Shown piece after piece: positions 52,943 through 61,489 of a stretch of 64,000 bases of DNA (within the stretch, counting starts at the first letter, position 1; the number at the start of each line of letters is the position of its first letter). A program made the position numbers and the translations under genes. The notes under the pieces were generated by a model. It ran no database searches. It was not told where the DNA came from and saw only the letters and a list, made by a program, of their open reading frames with translations. The stretch is from UBA1479 sp040216635 (GTDB lineage: Bacteria; Pseudomonadota; Alphaproteobacteria; Rhodospirillales; Casp-alpha2), in the NCBI GenBank assembly GCA_040216635.1, contig JAVJOU010000014.1:1-64000 (forward strand). The letters are read 5' to 3'.

Positions 52943-54086
52943 CACCTTCACCAAGCACGACCGGCGTTTCATGGCCATGGCCCTGGGCATGGCCCGTCGC
53001 GGGCTGGGCAATACATGGCCTAACCCGGCGGTGGGCTGCGTTCTTGTGCGCCCAGACCTTGAGGGCTGCCGGGACGGCGGCGGACGCGTGGTCGGCCGCG
53101 GCTGGACCCAGCCGGGTGGACGCCCCCATGCTGAAACGGAAGCTCTGGCCCGCGCGGGCGACCTGGCACGCGGGGCAACCGCTTATGTCACGCTGGAACC
53201 CTGCTGCCACACGGGCCAGACCGGCCCTTGCACCGAAGCCCTGATCGATGCCGGTATCACCCGCGTCGTCGTTGCCGTGACGGACCCGGACCCGCGCGTG
53301 GCGGGGCAGGGCATCGCCGCCCTGGAACAGGCGGGGGTTGATGCCATGACCGGGCTTGAGGAAGAACAAGCCAACGAGGTCAACGCCGGCTACTTCAAGC
53401 GCAACGCCGATAACCGCCCCCTGGTTATTCTGAAAGCCGCTTCAAGCCTGGACGGGCGCATCGCCGCCCAGGGCGGGGACAGCAAATGGGTCACGGGCAG
53501 TGCAGCGCGGGCACGCGGGCATCTGATGCGCGCCCAGTCCGATGTCATCCTGGTCGGGGTCGGGACGGTTCTTGCCGACGACCCGGAATTGACCTGCCGC
53601 CTTCCGGGGATGATGGAAAGTTCGCCGGCCCGCGTGGTGCTGGACACAGGTCTGCGCACCCCGCCTGACAGCGCCTTGATATCGACGGCAAACGACGTGC
53701 CGGTTTGGGTCATTACGACCCCGGATTCATCTGCCGAAGCCGCTGAAGTATTGGAGAAAAAAGGCGCACAGGTGGTTCGCGTCGCCGCAGGGCCCGACGG
53801 CCGCCCCGATCCGGCGGCAATCCTGGCCGCGCTTGCGGACAACGGCATCACCCGCCTGCTGATCGAAGGCGGGGGCACGGTTGCGGCAGCGTTTCTTAAA
53901 GCCCAATTGGTCGACCGCATGGCTTGGTTCCATGCCCCTGTCATTGTCGGCAGCGACGGCATCCCCGCGGTGGCCCCTTTGTCCGTCGCCACGATGAACG
54001 AGGCGGTACGGTTCGACCGCCTGTCCATGGAAATCGTCGGCGATGACATTCTGGAAGTGCTGGCGGTTCGCCCGCGACCGGCGTAA
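52926..54086 (+). CDS. ribD: Bifunctional riboflavin deaminase/reductase
   Basis: The 386-residue protein starts at GTG 52926, within nrdR. The N-terminal deaminase has the zinc motif HAETEALARAGDLARG and EPCCHTGQTGPCTEALI. The C-terminal reductase has SLDGRIAAQGGDSKWVTG, LVGVGTVLADDPELT and LIEGGGTVAAAFLK. It deaminates the pyrimidine intermediate and reduces its ribose side chain. ATG 52971 is a possible shorter start. The overlap with nrdR leaves no room for an FMN riboswitch. Confidence 0.95.
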   Translation: MAKTTNTFTKHDRRFMAMALGMARRGLGNTWPNPAVGCVLVRPDLEGCRDGGGRVVGRGWTQPGGRPHAETEALARAGDLARGATAYVTLEPCCHTGQTGPCTEALIDAGITRVVVAVTDPDPRVAGQGIAALEQAGVDAMTGLEEEQANEVNAGYFKRNADNRPLVILKAASSLDGRIAAQGGDSKWVTGSAARARGHLMRAQSDVILVGVGTVLADDPELTCRLPGMMESSPARVVLDTGLRTPPDSALISTANDVPVWVITTPDSSAEAAEVLEKKGAQVVRVAAGPDGRPDPAAILAALADNGITRLLIEGGGTVAAAFLKAQLVDRMAWFHAPVIVGSDGIPAVAPLSVATMNEAVRFDRLSMEIVGDDILEVLAVRPRPA

Positions 54087-54095
54087 GTATCAGGC

Positions 54096-54695
54096 ATGTT
54101 CACAGGCATCATTACCGACATCGGGCGCATCCGCGCCATCGAACAGGCTGACGACGGCAGGCTGGAAATCGAAACGGCCTTCAATACGGCCGGGATCGAT
54201 ATCGGGGCTTCCGTCTCCTGTTCGGGCTGCTGCCTGACGGTGGTCGAAAAGGGCGCGGGATGGATGGCCTTCGAGGCTTCGGGCGAAACACGCCGTCTGA
54301 CGACCATCGGCAACTGGACCGATGGCACGCGGGTCAACCTGGAACGTGCCTTGAAGGCCGGGGATGAATTGGGCGGACATATCGTGTCCGGCCATGTCGA
54401 CGGCCTAGCCGAACTGGCCGAGCGCGTGCCTGAGGGCGATTCCCTGAAACTGACATTCCGCGCTCCCGAAACACTGGCTCCCTATATTGCGGCCAAAGGG
54501 TCTGTGACCCTCGACGGCGTGTCGTTGACGGTCAATACCGTTGCCGATAGGGACTTTACGGTGAACATCATTTCCCACACCCAGGAACAGACGACGCTGG
54601 GCGGCTTGACGGTCGGCACGGCGGTGAACCTGGAAATCGACATGCTTGCGCGCTATGTTGCGCGGCTAATGCAGATGAACGGTACAGCCCCTTGA
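54096..54695 (+). CDS. ribE: Riboflavin synthase, alpha chain
   Basis: The 199-residue protein has two repeated lumazine-binding halves. The first begins MFTGIITDIGRIRAIE and includes SCSGCCLTVVEKG and HIVSGHVDGLAEL. The second includes GSVTLDGVSLTVNTV and a C-terminal EIDMLARYVARL. It disproportionates two lumazine molecules to riboflavin. It starts 9 bp after ribD, and its stop overlaps the TTG start of the next gene. Confidence 0.96.
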   Translation: MFTGIITDIGRIRAIEQADDGRLEIETAFNTAGIDIGASVSCSGCCLTVVEKGAGWMAFEASGETRRLTTIGNWTDGTRVNLERALKAGDELGGHIVSGHVDGLAELAERVPEGDSLKLTFRAPETLAPYIAAKGSVTLDGVSLTVNTVADRDFTVNIISHTQEQTTLGGLTVGTAVNLEIDMLARYVARLMQMNGTAP

Positions 54696-55828
54696 AATTA
54701 AAAGACGTTAACAGCTACGACAGCATCCTTTCGCCGATCGAGGACATCATTGAAGATGCCCGCAACGGGCGCATGTTCATCCTTGTCGACGATGAAGAAC
54801 GCGAGAACGAAGGCGATCTGGTCATTCCGGCCCAGATGGCGACACCGGATGCGATCAATTTCATGGCGCGGTTCGGGCGCGGACTGATCTGCCTGGCGTT
54901 GACCCACGAGCGGGTCGAAACCTTGAAGCTGCCGCATATGAGCCGCACCAACTCGTCACGTCACCAGACGGCCTTTACCGTATCGATCGAAGCCCGCGAA
55001 GGCGTGACGACGGGTATCTCGGCATCCGACCGGGCGCGCACCATTTCCGTCGCCATCGATCCCGCCCGGGGGGCCGCCGACATCGCCACGCCCGGCCATA
55101 TCTTCCCGCTGGAAGCCCGCGACGGCGGTACCTTGGTGCGTGCCGGTCATACGGAAGGCGCCGTCGATATCGCCCGCTTGGCCGGATTGAACCCGGCGGG
55201 CGTGATCTGCGAAATCATGAATGACGACGGCACCATGGCCCGTATGCCCGATCTGGTCGGTTTTGCCCAGCATCACGGCCTGAAAATCGCGACCATCGCC
55301 GATCTGATCGCCTATCGGCGGCAGAACGACCGATTGGTCAAGCGGGTCCTGGAAACGCCGTTCGAAAGCCGCCACGGCGGCACCTTTCAGATGGTCATCT
55401 ATCAGAACACGGTCGCCTATGCCGAGCACATCGCCTTGGTAAAGGGCGATGTAACCCAGGGCGGGCCCGTGCCCGTGCGGATGCATGCCCTGAACGTGCT
55501 CGAGGACGTCTTGGGCGATAATTCCCGCAATGCCGACGGGCTGCTGCAACGGTCCATGGAAATCATCGGCGACATGGGCCGGGGCGTCGTCGTGCTGATC
55601 CGTGAGCCCCTGCCGACCAGCCTGTCAGACCGGGTCAAAGCGAAACTGGGCGACGGCGAGAAACCATCGGGCCAGTTGCGCGATTACGGCGTCGGTGCGC
55701 AAATCCTGACCGACCTGGGCATTACGGACATGACCCTTTTGACCAATTCGACCAAGACCGTGATCGGACTGGACGGACACGGCCTTACCATCGTCGGACG
55801 CCAGGCCATCGACCGGAGCACCACATGA
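54692..55828 (+). CDS. ribB: 3,4-dihydroxy-2-butanone 4-phosphate synthase with degenerate GTP cyclohydrolase II domain (RibBX type)
   Basis: The 378-residue protein starts at TTG 54692, overlapping the ribE stop (TTGA). The N-terminal DHBP synthase domain is intact: LVDDEERENEGDLVIPA, MSRTNSSRHQTAFTVSIE, RAGHTEGAVDIARLAG. The C-terminal RibA-like domain keeps the general fold (VPVRMHALNVLEDVLG) but has no zinc cysteines: residues usually SxCLTGDxFxSxxCDCG are replaced, so GTP cyclohydrolase II activity is unlikely. This is the RibBX arrangement known in proteobacteria; GTP cyclohydrolase II must be supplied elsewhere. Confidence 0.93.
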   Translation: MKLKDVNSYDSILSPIEDIIEDARNGRMFILVDDEERENEGDLVIPAQMATPDAINFMARFGRGLICLALTHERVETLKLPHMSRTNSSRHQTAFTVSIEAREGVTTGISASDRARTISVAIDPARGAADIATPGHIFPLEARDGGTLVRAGHTEGAVDIARLAGLNPAGVICEIMNDDGTMARMPDLVGFAQHHGLKIATIADLIAYRRQNDRLVKRVLETPFESRHGGTFQMVIYQNTVAYAEHIALVKGDVTQGGPVPVRMHALNVLEDVLGDNSRNADGLLQRSMEIIGDMGRGVVVLIREPLPTSLSDRVKAKLGDGEKPSGQLRDYGVGAQILTDLGITDMTLLTNSTKTVIGLDGHGLTIVGRQAIDRSTT

Positions 55829-56283
55829 GCGCCGCCGACGCCCGCAAGGGGCGCGTCCTGATCGTCGAATCCCGTTATTACCCGGACATTGCGGACGGAC
55901 TGATTGCCGGTGCCGTTCCCATGGTCGAAGATGCCGGATACGGCATTGAACGCCTGGAAGTCCCCGGCGTGTTTGAAATCCCGGCGGCGATCCGCCACGC
56001 CGCCAAAAGCGGCGCCTATGCCGGATTTCTGGCTTTCGGCTGCGTCATCCGGGGCGAGACGAGCCATTATGACCACATCTGCAACGAAGCCAGCCGCGCC
56101 ATCATGGATTTGACCATGCAGGACGGGCTTGCCCTGGGTTTTGGCGTGCTGACCTGTGAAAACGGCGATCAGGCGGCGGTTCGCGCCGATCCCAACGGCA
56201 AAAACAAAGGGGCGGAGGCGGCCAGGGCCTGCCTTGCCATGATCGACGTCAGGCGTCGTTTCAATGAAGGAGAGGCCCCATGA
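55825..56283 (+). CDS. ribH: 6,7-dimethyl-8-ribityllumazine synthase
   Basis: The 152-residue protein has VESRYYPDIADGLIAGAV, VPGVFEIPAAIRHAA, and GCVIRGETSHYDHICNEASRA with the catalytic histidine, then LTCENGDQA. It joins the dihydroxybutanone phosphate made by the upstream protein with the ribitylamino-pyrimidine, giving lumazine. Both its start and stop overlap neighbours by ATGA, evidence for coupled translation in the rib operon. Confidence 0.96.
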   Translation: MSAADARKGRVLIVESRYYPDIADGLIAGAVPMVEDAGYGIERLEVPGVFEIPAAIRHAAKSGAYAGFLAFGCVIRGETSHYDHICNEASRAIMDLTMQDGLALGFGVLTCENGDQAAVRADPNGKNKGAEAARACLAMIDVRRRFNEGEAP

Positions 56284-56765
56284 CCGCGACCCGATCGGCA
56301 CCGCTCAGCGCGGCCCGCCTTGCCGCCGTGCAGGCGCTTTATGAAATGGATCTGGCCGGTGCGGGCGCCGACCCGGTGCTGGAAGCCATCATGGCCGAAC
56401 GGTGGACCGCCGCCGCCCTGGAAACCGATGATGGGGCCGATGGTGACGACAGTTTCACGCCGCCGGATCAGGACCTGTTAAAGGAACTGGTCGCGGGCGT
56501 GAACGCCGATATCCCCGGCATCGACCGGCACTTAAAAACGGCGCTCAATCATCCGCATACGGTCGAATCCCTGGAAACGCTGCTGCGCGCCGTGCTGCGT
56601 GCCGCCGTATTCGAAATGGCCAGCCGCCCGCAAGTCCCGGCGGTGGTCGTGATCAAGGAATACGTCGATGTTGCCGATGCCTTCTTCGATGGCCGGGAAC
56701 CGGCGCTGGTCAACGGATTGCTCGACCATCTGGCCCATGAGTTAAGGGCGACGGAATTCTCTTAA
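56280..56765 (+). CDS. nusB: Transcription antitermination protein NusB
   Basis: The 161-residue helical protein has SAARLAAVQALYEMDLAG at the N-terminus, the ETLLRAVLRAAVFEM helix and VIKEYVDVADAFFDGREPALVNGLLD near the end, all NusB signatures. It binds boxA RNA with NusE/S10 in rRNA antitermination. The ribH-nusB overlap (ATGA) is classical. A loop insert (about residues 40-60) is longer and more acidic than in E. coli NusB. Confidence 0.95.
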   Translation: MTATRSAPLSAARLAAVQALYEMDLAGAGADPVLEAIMAERWTAAALETDDGADGDDSFTPPDQDLLKELVAGVNADIPGIDRHLKTALNHPHTVESLETLLRAVLRAAVFEMASRPQVPAVVVIKEYVDVADAFFDGREPALVNGLLDHLAHELRATEFS

Positions 56766-56833
56766 GAATACCGAGTTGCCGCGGCGCTGCCTGAACAAGG
56801 TGCCAAGGACAGGGTAATGAGACGGACGGCCGC

Positions 56834-57835
56834 ATGACGGACAGCGACAATCAGTCTGCACTCGGCGAATTCGATGTCATCGCGACCTATTTCCGTCCGC
56901 TGACGCAGGGCCGGGACGGGGCGCTGGGCCTTACGGACGATGCCGGTCTTTTAAGCCCCCCCAAAGGCAGCCAATTGGTGGTGACCACAGATGCCTTGGT
57001 CGCAGGGCGGCATTTCCTTGCGGACATGGACCCGGCGTCATTGGGACATAAGGTGCTTGGCGTCAATTTATCCGATCTCGCCGCCATGGGCGCCACACCT
57101 CAGGCCTATACCTTGGCGCTGGCGGCACCCAAGCCGTTGTCCGCTGACTGGCTCGCGGCTTTTACCGCCGGGCTTGGCGAAGCCCAGGCAGCCAGCAAGG
57201 TCTTTCTGCTGGGCGGCGATACGGTCGGTACGACCGGGCCGCTGACGCTGTCCATCACGGCCCTGGGCTGGGTCGCGGACGGCCGCGCGTTATGCCGGTC
57301 CGGCGCAGCACCGGGAGATGACCTCTATGTTTCCGGCACGATCGGCGATGCGGCGCTGGGGTTGCTGATCGCCCGCGACGGCGCCGATTTAACGGGAAAT
57401 GCGGCGATGAACCGATATCTCAAAGATCGGTACGAACGGCCGCAACCGCGCGTATTTCTGGGCCCGGCCCTGATCGGGTCCGCCGGTTCCTGTGTCGATA
57501 TCTCCGATGGCCTGATCGCTGATGTCGGCCATATCGCCGAAACGTCGGGTCTGGGCGCCGAGATCAATGCGCAAAATCTGCCCCTGTCCGATGCCGCCGA
57601 AGCGGCGCTTGACCGGGCGCCGGACCTTCTAAAAGACATTCTTACCGGTGGCGACGATTACGAACTCGCGTTCACGGCTCCGGTCTCAGCACGGGACGAA
57701 ATCACCGCCGCCGCCAAGTCGTCAGCCGTTCCGGTCACCCGAATCGGGTCCATGATTGAAGGATCGGGAATTCACGTGGTCGGGCCGGGCGGGGCCGGCC
57801 TTGATCTTTCCATCGGCGGCTTCCGACATTTTTAA
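56834..57835 (+). CDS. thiL: Thiamine-monophosphate kinase
   Basis: The 333-residue protein has the PurM-like fold signatures GLTDDAGLLSPPKGSQLVVT, DMDPASLGHKVLGVNLSDLAAMG, LLGGDTVGTTGPLTLSITALG, and SCVDISDGLIADVGHIAE. ILTGGDDYELAFT follows near the C-terminus. It phosphorylates thiamin monophosphate to the diphosphate, the coenzyme used by pyruvate dehydrogenase upstream in this window. It follows nusB after a 68-bp gap, the usual position. Confidence 0.95.
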   Translation: MTDSDNQSALGEFDVIATYFRPLTQGRDGALGLTDDAGLLSPPKGSQLVVTTDALVAGRHFLADMDPASLGHKVLGVNLSDLAAMGATPQAYTLALAAPKPLSADWLAAFTAGLGEAQAASKVFLLGGDTVGTTGPLTLSITALGWVADGRALCRSGAAPGDDLYVSGTIGDAALGLLIARDGADLTGNAAMNRYLKDRYERPQPRVFLGPALIGSAGSCVDISDGLIADVGHIAETSGLGAEINAQNLPLSDAAEAALDRAPDLLKDILTGGDDYELAFTAPVSARDEITAAAKSSAVPVTRIGSMIEGSGIHVVGPGGAGLDLSIGGFRHF

Positions 57836-57952
57836 ACCTTCACCACCCCAGATTGTCCGCATTGCGCCGATGGCCGCCACCTGCATAATGTCGGCGGACG
57901 GGCGGCGACGGCGGCTCGTAGAGAAACAGCAAAAAGCGGGCGGCCGCCATCA

Positions 57953-58411
57953 ATGAAAAAGATATTCGTCGGGTTCATCGTCCTGATCTGCATCCTGAGC
58001 GGCGCCGTGGGCGCCATGAAATGGATGGAGTTGGGGCCCTTCGCCAATCCTAATGCCGAGAAACCAGCGCCTAAGCGCCCGAGCAAGGGCGACGCCAAGT
58101 TCGTCGAGATGACTCCCTTGCTGATCAATGTGTTAGGCAATGACAAGGTGCTCGGTAATTTCCAGTTCGAGTTAAAGCTCGAGGTCTGGAACAGCGACCA
58201 TTACGACGAAGTCCGTAAGAAATTGCCGATCCTGAAGGATGCCTTTTTCAAGGATCTTCACACCTTCATTCCGCGCATGCTGAAGGAACAGGATCAGTTG
58301 AACCTGGGTGTGCTGCAACAGCGCCTGCAACTTCGCGCCGATCTTGTGATCGGCAAGGGCATCGTCCAGAGCGTGCTGATCCAATCTGTTGTCGATACGC
58401 CCCAAAAGTGA
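57953..58411 (+). CDS. FliL-like flagellar basal-body-associated protein
   Basis: The 152-residue protein has an N-terminal membrane helix (IFVGFIVLICILSGAVGAMKW), a short Pro/Lys linker, and a FliL-type periplasmic domain: FVEMTPLLINVLGN, FQFELKLEVWNSDHYDEVRKKLPILKDAFFKDLHTF, and an LQLRADLVIGKGIVQSVLIQSV ending. FliL-type proteins form rings around the stator units and aid torque. The gene lies alone between thiL and hppA rather than in a flagellar operon, so a stator-related or other function is possible. Confidence 0.75.
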   Translation: MKKIFVGFIVLICILSGAVGAMKWMELGPFANPNAEKPAPKRPSKGDAKFVEMTPLLINVLGNDKVLGNFQFELKLEVWNSDHYDEVRKKLPILKDAFFKDLHTFIPRMLKEQDQLNLGVLQQRLQLRADLVIGKGIVQSVLIQSVVDTPQK

Positions 58412-58413
58412 TT

Positions 58414-58432
58414 TGTGAATCTGAGATTCACA
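58414..58432 (+). terminator. Perfect hairpin just after the FliL-like gene
   Basis: TGTGAATC-TGA-GATTCACA is a perfect 8-bp stem with a three-base loop, starting 3 bp after the stop codon. No U-run follows. It may stabilise or end the transcript, or be a protein-binding dyad; it resembles a CRP site only superficially, because the spacer between TGTGA and TCACA is nine, not six. Confidence 0.4.
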
Positions 58433-58635
58433 GCATCGTCCGGCAGCTTTCGTGTCCGGCAGGCGGGCTGATCCGCGGTTGCTTTATATTATCTCTTTGC
58501 GTATGTTCCCGGCGGCTTTCCGGTCTGAATCTTGTGTCTGGATCGTCCAACGAGGAATCATTCTGCGCCGCCATCTAGGGGTAGGGGAGAGTTCAACCCG
58601 GCGGCGCATTTCACATAAACGAAGGATAAACGAGA

Positions 58636-60726
58636 ATGTCGCTATACACCTTGGTCATCGCGTGCGGTGTCCTGGCGCTGTTGTACGGCGCCTATGCCAT
58701 TCGATCCGTCCTGTCGGCGCCCGCCGGCAATGAACGGATGCAGGAAATCGCGGCCGCCATCCAAGAAGGCGCCGCCGCCTATCTGAACCGCCAGTACACG
58801 ACCGTCGCCATCGTCGGCGCCGTGGTCGGCATTCTGCTTGGCTTGAAGCTGGGCATGACTGTCGCCATCGGCTACTTCATCGGCGCCATCCTGTCCGGTG
58901 TTGCCGGCTACATCGGCATGAACGTCTCTGTCCGCGCCAATGTGCGCACCGCCGAAGCCGCCCAATCCCAAGGGCTGGCCGGTGGCTTGGACGTCGCATT
59001 CAAATCGGGTGCCGTGACCGGCATGCTGGTTGTTGGCCTGGCGCTTCTGGGTGTCGCCGGCTACTACATCGCTCTGCGCGGCATGATCGACAGCACGAGC
59101 GCCGAAGGTATGCGTCACATCCTCGAAGCGCTGGTTGCGCTCGGTTTTGGCGCCTCGCTGATCTCCATCTTCGCCCGTCTGGGCGGCGGCATCTTCACCA
59201 AGGGTGCGGACGTCGGCTCGGACCTGGTCGGCAAGATCGAAGCCGGTATTCCCGAAGACGATCCCCGCAACGCCGGCGTCATTGCCGATAACGTGGGTGA
59301 CAACGTCGGTGATTGCGCCGGTATGGCTGCTGACCTGTTTGAAACCTACGCCGTGACCATGGTTGCGACCATGCTTCTGGCCGCCATCTTCTTCACCGGT
59401 GCGGCTCAGGAACAGATGATGCTGTTCCCGCTGGTTATCGGCGGCGTGTGCATCATCGGCTCGGTGGTTGCCACCTGGTTCGTGAAGCTCGGCTCCAGCC
59501 AGAGCATCATGGGCGCGCTCTACAAGGGCTTCATCGCTTCGGCCGTGATCTCGGGCGCGCTTATCGGCGGTGTGATTTCTATGTTCATCGGTTGGGACAC
59601 CGCATTCCAGATGGGCGCGTCTTCGGTCACCGGAACGCAGCTGTTCATCGCGGCCCTGACGGGCCTGGGCGTGACCGGCCTGATCGTGTGGATCACCGAA
59701 TACTACACGGGCACCGAATACCGCCCGGTGAAAAGCGTTGCCGCCGCGTCTGAAACCGGCCATGCAACCAACGTGATCCAGGGCCTGGCCGTTTCCATGG
59801 AAGCGACCGCGCTGCCGGTGATCGTGATCTGCGCCGGCATCATCGTGTCCTACTTGAACGCGGGTCTGTTCGGTATCGCCATCGCCGCCACGACCATGCT
59901 GGCCCTGGCCGGTATGGTGGTTGCGCTCGACGCCTTCGGTCCGGTGACGGATAACGCCGGCGGTATCGCTGAAATGGCCGATCTGCCGGAAGAAGTCCGC
60001 AACACCACGGACGCGCTGGATGCCGTCGGTAACACCACCAAGGCCGTGACCAAGGGCTATGCCATCGGCTCCGCCGGTCTGGCTGCCCTGGTGCTGTTCG
60101 CCGCCTATACGGAGGACTTGAAGCATTACTTCCCCGACGTGGACGTAACCTTCCGTCTGCAGGACCCCTATGTGGTGATCGGCCTGTTCATCGGCGGCTT
60201 GCTGCCGTACTTGTTCGGCGCCATGGGCATGATGGCCGTGGGCCGTGCCGGTGGTCAGGTGGTCGTCGAGGTGCGCCGTCAATTCAAGGAAATCCCGGGC
60301 ATCATGGAAGGCACGGCCAAGCCGGAATACGGCAAATGCGTCGACCTTCTGACCAAGGCCGCGATCAAGGAAATGATCGTCCCGTCCATGCTGCCGGTGC
60401 TCGCACCCGTGGTCATGTACTTCGTGGTCAATGCCATCGCCGGTCAGGCCAATGCCTTCGCGGCACTCGGCGCCATGCTGCTGGGGACCATCGTAACCGG
60501 TCTGTTCGTGGCTCTGTCCATGACCTCCGGTGGCGGTGCCTGGGACAACGCCAAGAAGTATATCGAAGACGGCAACCACGGCGGTAAGGGCTCCGACGCC
60601 CACCACGCCGCGGTGACGGGAGATACGGTCGGTGATCCCTACAAGGACACGGCCGGTCCCGCCGTCAACCCGATGATCAAGATCATCAACATCGTGGCGA
60701 TCCTGCTGTTGGCGATCCTCGCCTAA
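58636..60726 (+). CDS. hppA: Membrane-bound proton-translocating pyrophosphatase
   Basis: The 696-residue protein is very hydrophobic (about 16 helices) with the PPi-binding core GADVGSDLVGKIEAGIPEDD, NAGVIADNVGDNVGDCAGMA and a final GDPYKDTAGPAVNPMIKI. The lysine in VGNTTKAVTKGYAIGSAGL, at the position that is alanine in K+-dependent enzymes, together with the following threonine, marks the potassium-independent, H+-pumping class. It couples pyrophosphate hydrolysis to proton export, recovering energy from biosynthesis. GAAGGA at 58621-58626 precedes the ATG. Confidence 0.97.
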   Translation: MSLYTLVIACGVLALLYGAYAIRSVLSAPAGNERMQEIAAAIQEGAAAYLNRQYTTVAIVGAVVGILLGLKLGMTVAIGYFIGAILSGVAGYIGMNVSVRANVRTAEAAQSQGLAGGLDVAFKSGAVTGMLVVGLALLGVAGYYIALRGMIDSTSAEGMRHILEALVALGFGASLISIFARLGGGIFTKGADVGSDLVGKIEAGIPEDDPRNAGVIADNVGDNVGDCAGMAADLFETYAVTMVATMLLAAIFFTGAAQEQMMLFPLVIGGVCIIGSVVATWFVKLGSSQSIMGALYKGFIASAVISGALIGGVISMFIGWDTAFQMGASSVTGTQLFIAALTGLGVTGLIVWITEYYTGTEYRPVKSVAAASETGHATNVIQGLAVSMEATALPVIVICAGIIVSYLNAGLFGIAIAATTMLALAGMVVALDAFGPVTDNAGGIAEMADLPEEVRNTTDALDAVGNTTKAVTKGYAIGSAGLAALVLFAAYTEDLKHYFPDVDVTFRLQDPYVVIGLFIGGLLPYLFGAMGMMAVGRAGGQVVVEVRRQFKEIPGIMEGTAKPEYGKCVDLLTKAAIKEMIVPSMLPVLAPVVMYFVVNAIAGQANAFAALGAMLLGTIVTGLFVALSMTSGGGAWDNAKKYIEDGNHGGKGSDAHHAAVTGDTVGDPYKDTAGPAVNPMIKIINIVAILLLAILA

Positions 60727-60754
60727 GCCAAGGGTTCCACAGGCCTATACGACG

Positions 60755-60785
60755 AAGCCCCGGGGCGTATGCTCCGGGGCTTTTT
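60755..60785 (+). terminator. Rho-independent terminator of hppA
   Basis: AAGCCCCGG, a 10-base loop and CCGGGGCTT form a 9-bp GC-rich stem whose right side merges with a T-run (60781-60785). It lies 28 bp after the hppA stop. This is the clearest intrinsic terminator in the window. The opposite strand has A-richness on the other side, so a bidirectional effect on the converging bamE-like gene is possible. Confidence 0.85.
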
Positions 60786-60841
60786 CTTATCTGGAATCAA
60801 CTTTGGAAAACGAGAGAAAGCAATGTTCGAGCTGCACGTTG

Positions 60842-61354
60842 TTAGGGCTGGCGTGTCGGTCCGCCCGGCGTAACGTCGTTATCGGCCCCCTTGTTGAAGC
60901 GGCCGACGTTGCCGAACAACTGATCCCAGAATGTGATCTCATTGCCTGATGTGGGCGTGATGCGCTCGACATGCTTGATATCCTGGGCCGATGACAGATC
61001 GAGCTTCTTGATGTCTTTGACAAAGCCTTTGTCGTCAAAGCGAACCAAAATGACATTCCGTTCCACCACTTCGGGTGGCATGAAGGCGAAAGTTTCCGTC
61101 CGCTCACTGATGTACATCCAAAGGTTCGAATCGAATGCGGTCACGCTCGACGGCGATCCCAAGATTTCAGCAACTTCCTCGCGGCTCATATCGCCCGGCA
61201 CGACTTCCGCCAGGCGTTCGGAATCGGGAAGATTCCCCCGCACCGCAACGCGCGAGGAACAGCCGGAAACGGCCGTGGCGACCAAAACAGCGGCGGTCAG
61301 CCCCAACCAGGGGCGAGCGGAAAAAAGCCTGCGGTAAGAAGTGATTTGTGCCAT
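60842..61354 (-). CDS. bamE: BamE/OmlA-family outer-membrane lipoprotein
   Basis: The 170-residue protein has a signal peptide with lipobox VSGCSS (Cys about 32), then the SmpA/OmlA fold: VVPGDMSREEVAEILGSPSSV, SNLWMYISERTETFAFMPPEVVERNVILVRFDDKG. A tail of about 60 residues follows the conserved domain. BamE is part of the outer-membrane protein assembly complex. The divergent chaperone gene upstream and converging hppA are the usual alphaproteobacterial neighbours. Confidence 0.9.
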   Translation of the reverse strand: MAQITSYRRLFSARPWLGLTAAVLVATAVSGCSSRVAVRGNLPDSERLAEVVPGDMSREEVAEILGSPSSVTAFDSNLWMYISERTETFAFMPPEVVERNVILVRFDDKGFVKDIKKLDLSSAQDIKHVERITPTSGNEITFWDQLFGNVGRFNKGADNDVTPGGPTRQP

Positions 61355-61489
61355 GTGGCTGCCTGTTGCGATCTTCTATAGATGCAAGGCCGGATGGGAC
61401 TTGCTAAATCGGACTTGATAATTAGGCACGCGGATGCACATGTCCAGGGGCCAAGTGGCGGTTTTTCCCTTAATTCGGTTCGTTGGGTC

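Noticed and set aside
58414..58432. CRP/FNR-type binding site
   Set aside because: TGTGA and TCACA are separated by nine rather than six bases, and the dyad lies right after a stop codon, more like a transcript hairpin.
58642..60606. Open frame of about 650 codons on the minus strand opposite hppA
   Set aside because: It is an antisense shadow of a GC-rich gene: its translation is His/Gly/Asp-rich low-complexity sequence with no domain, while hppA on the plus strand is unmistakable.
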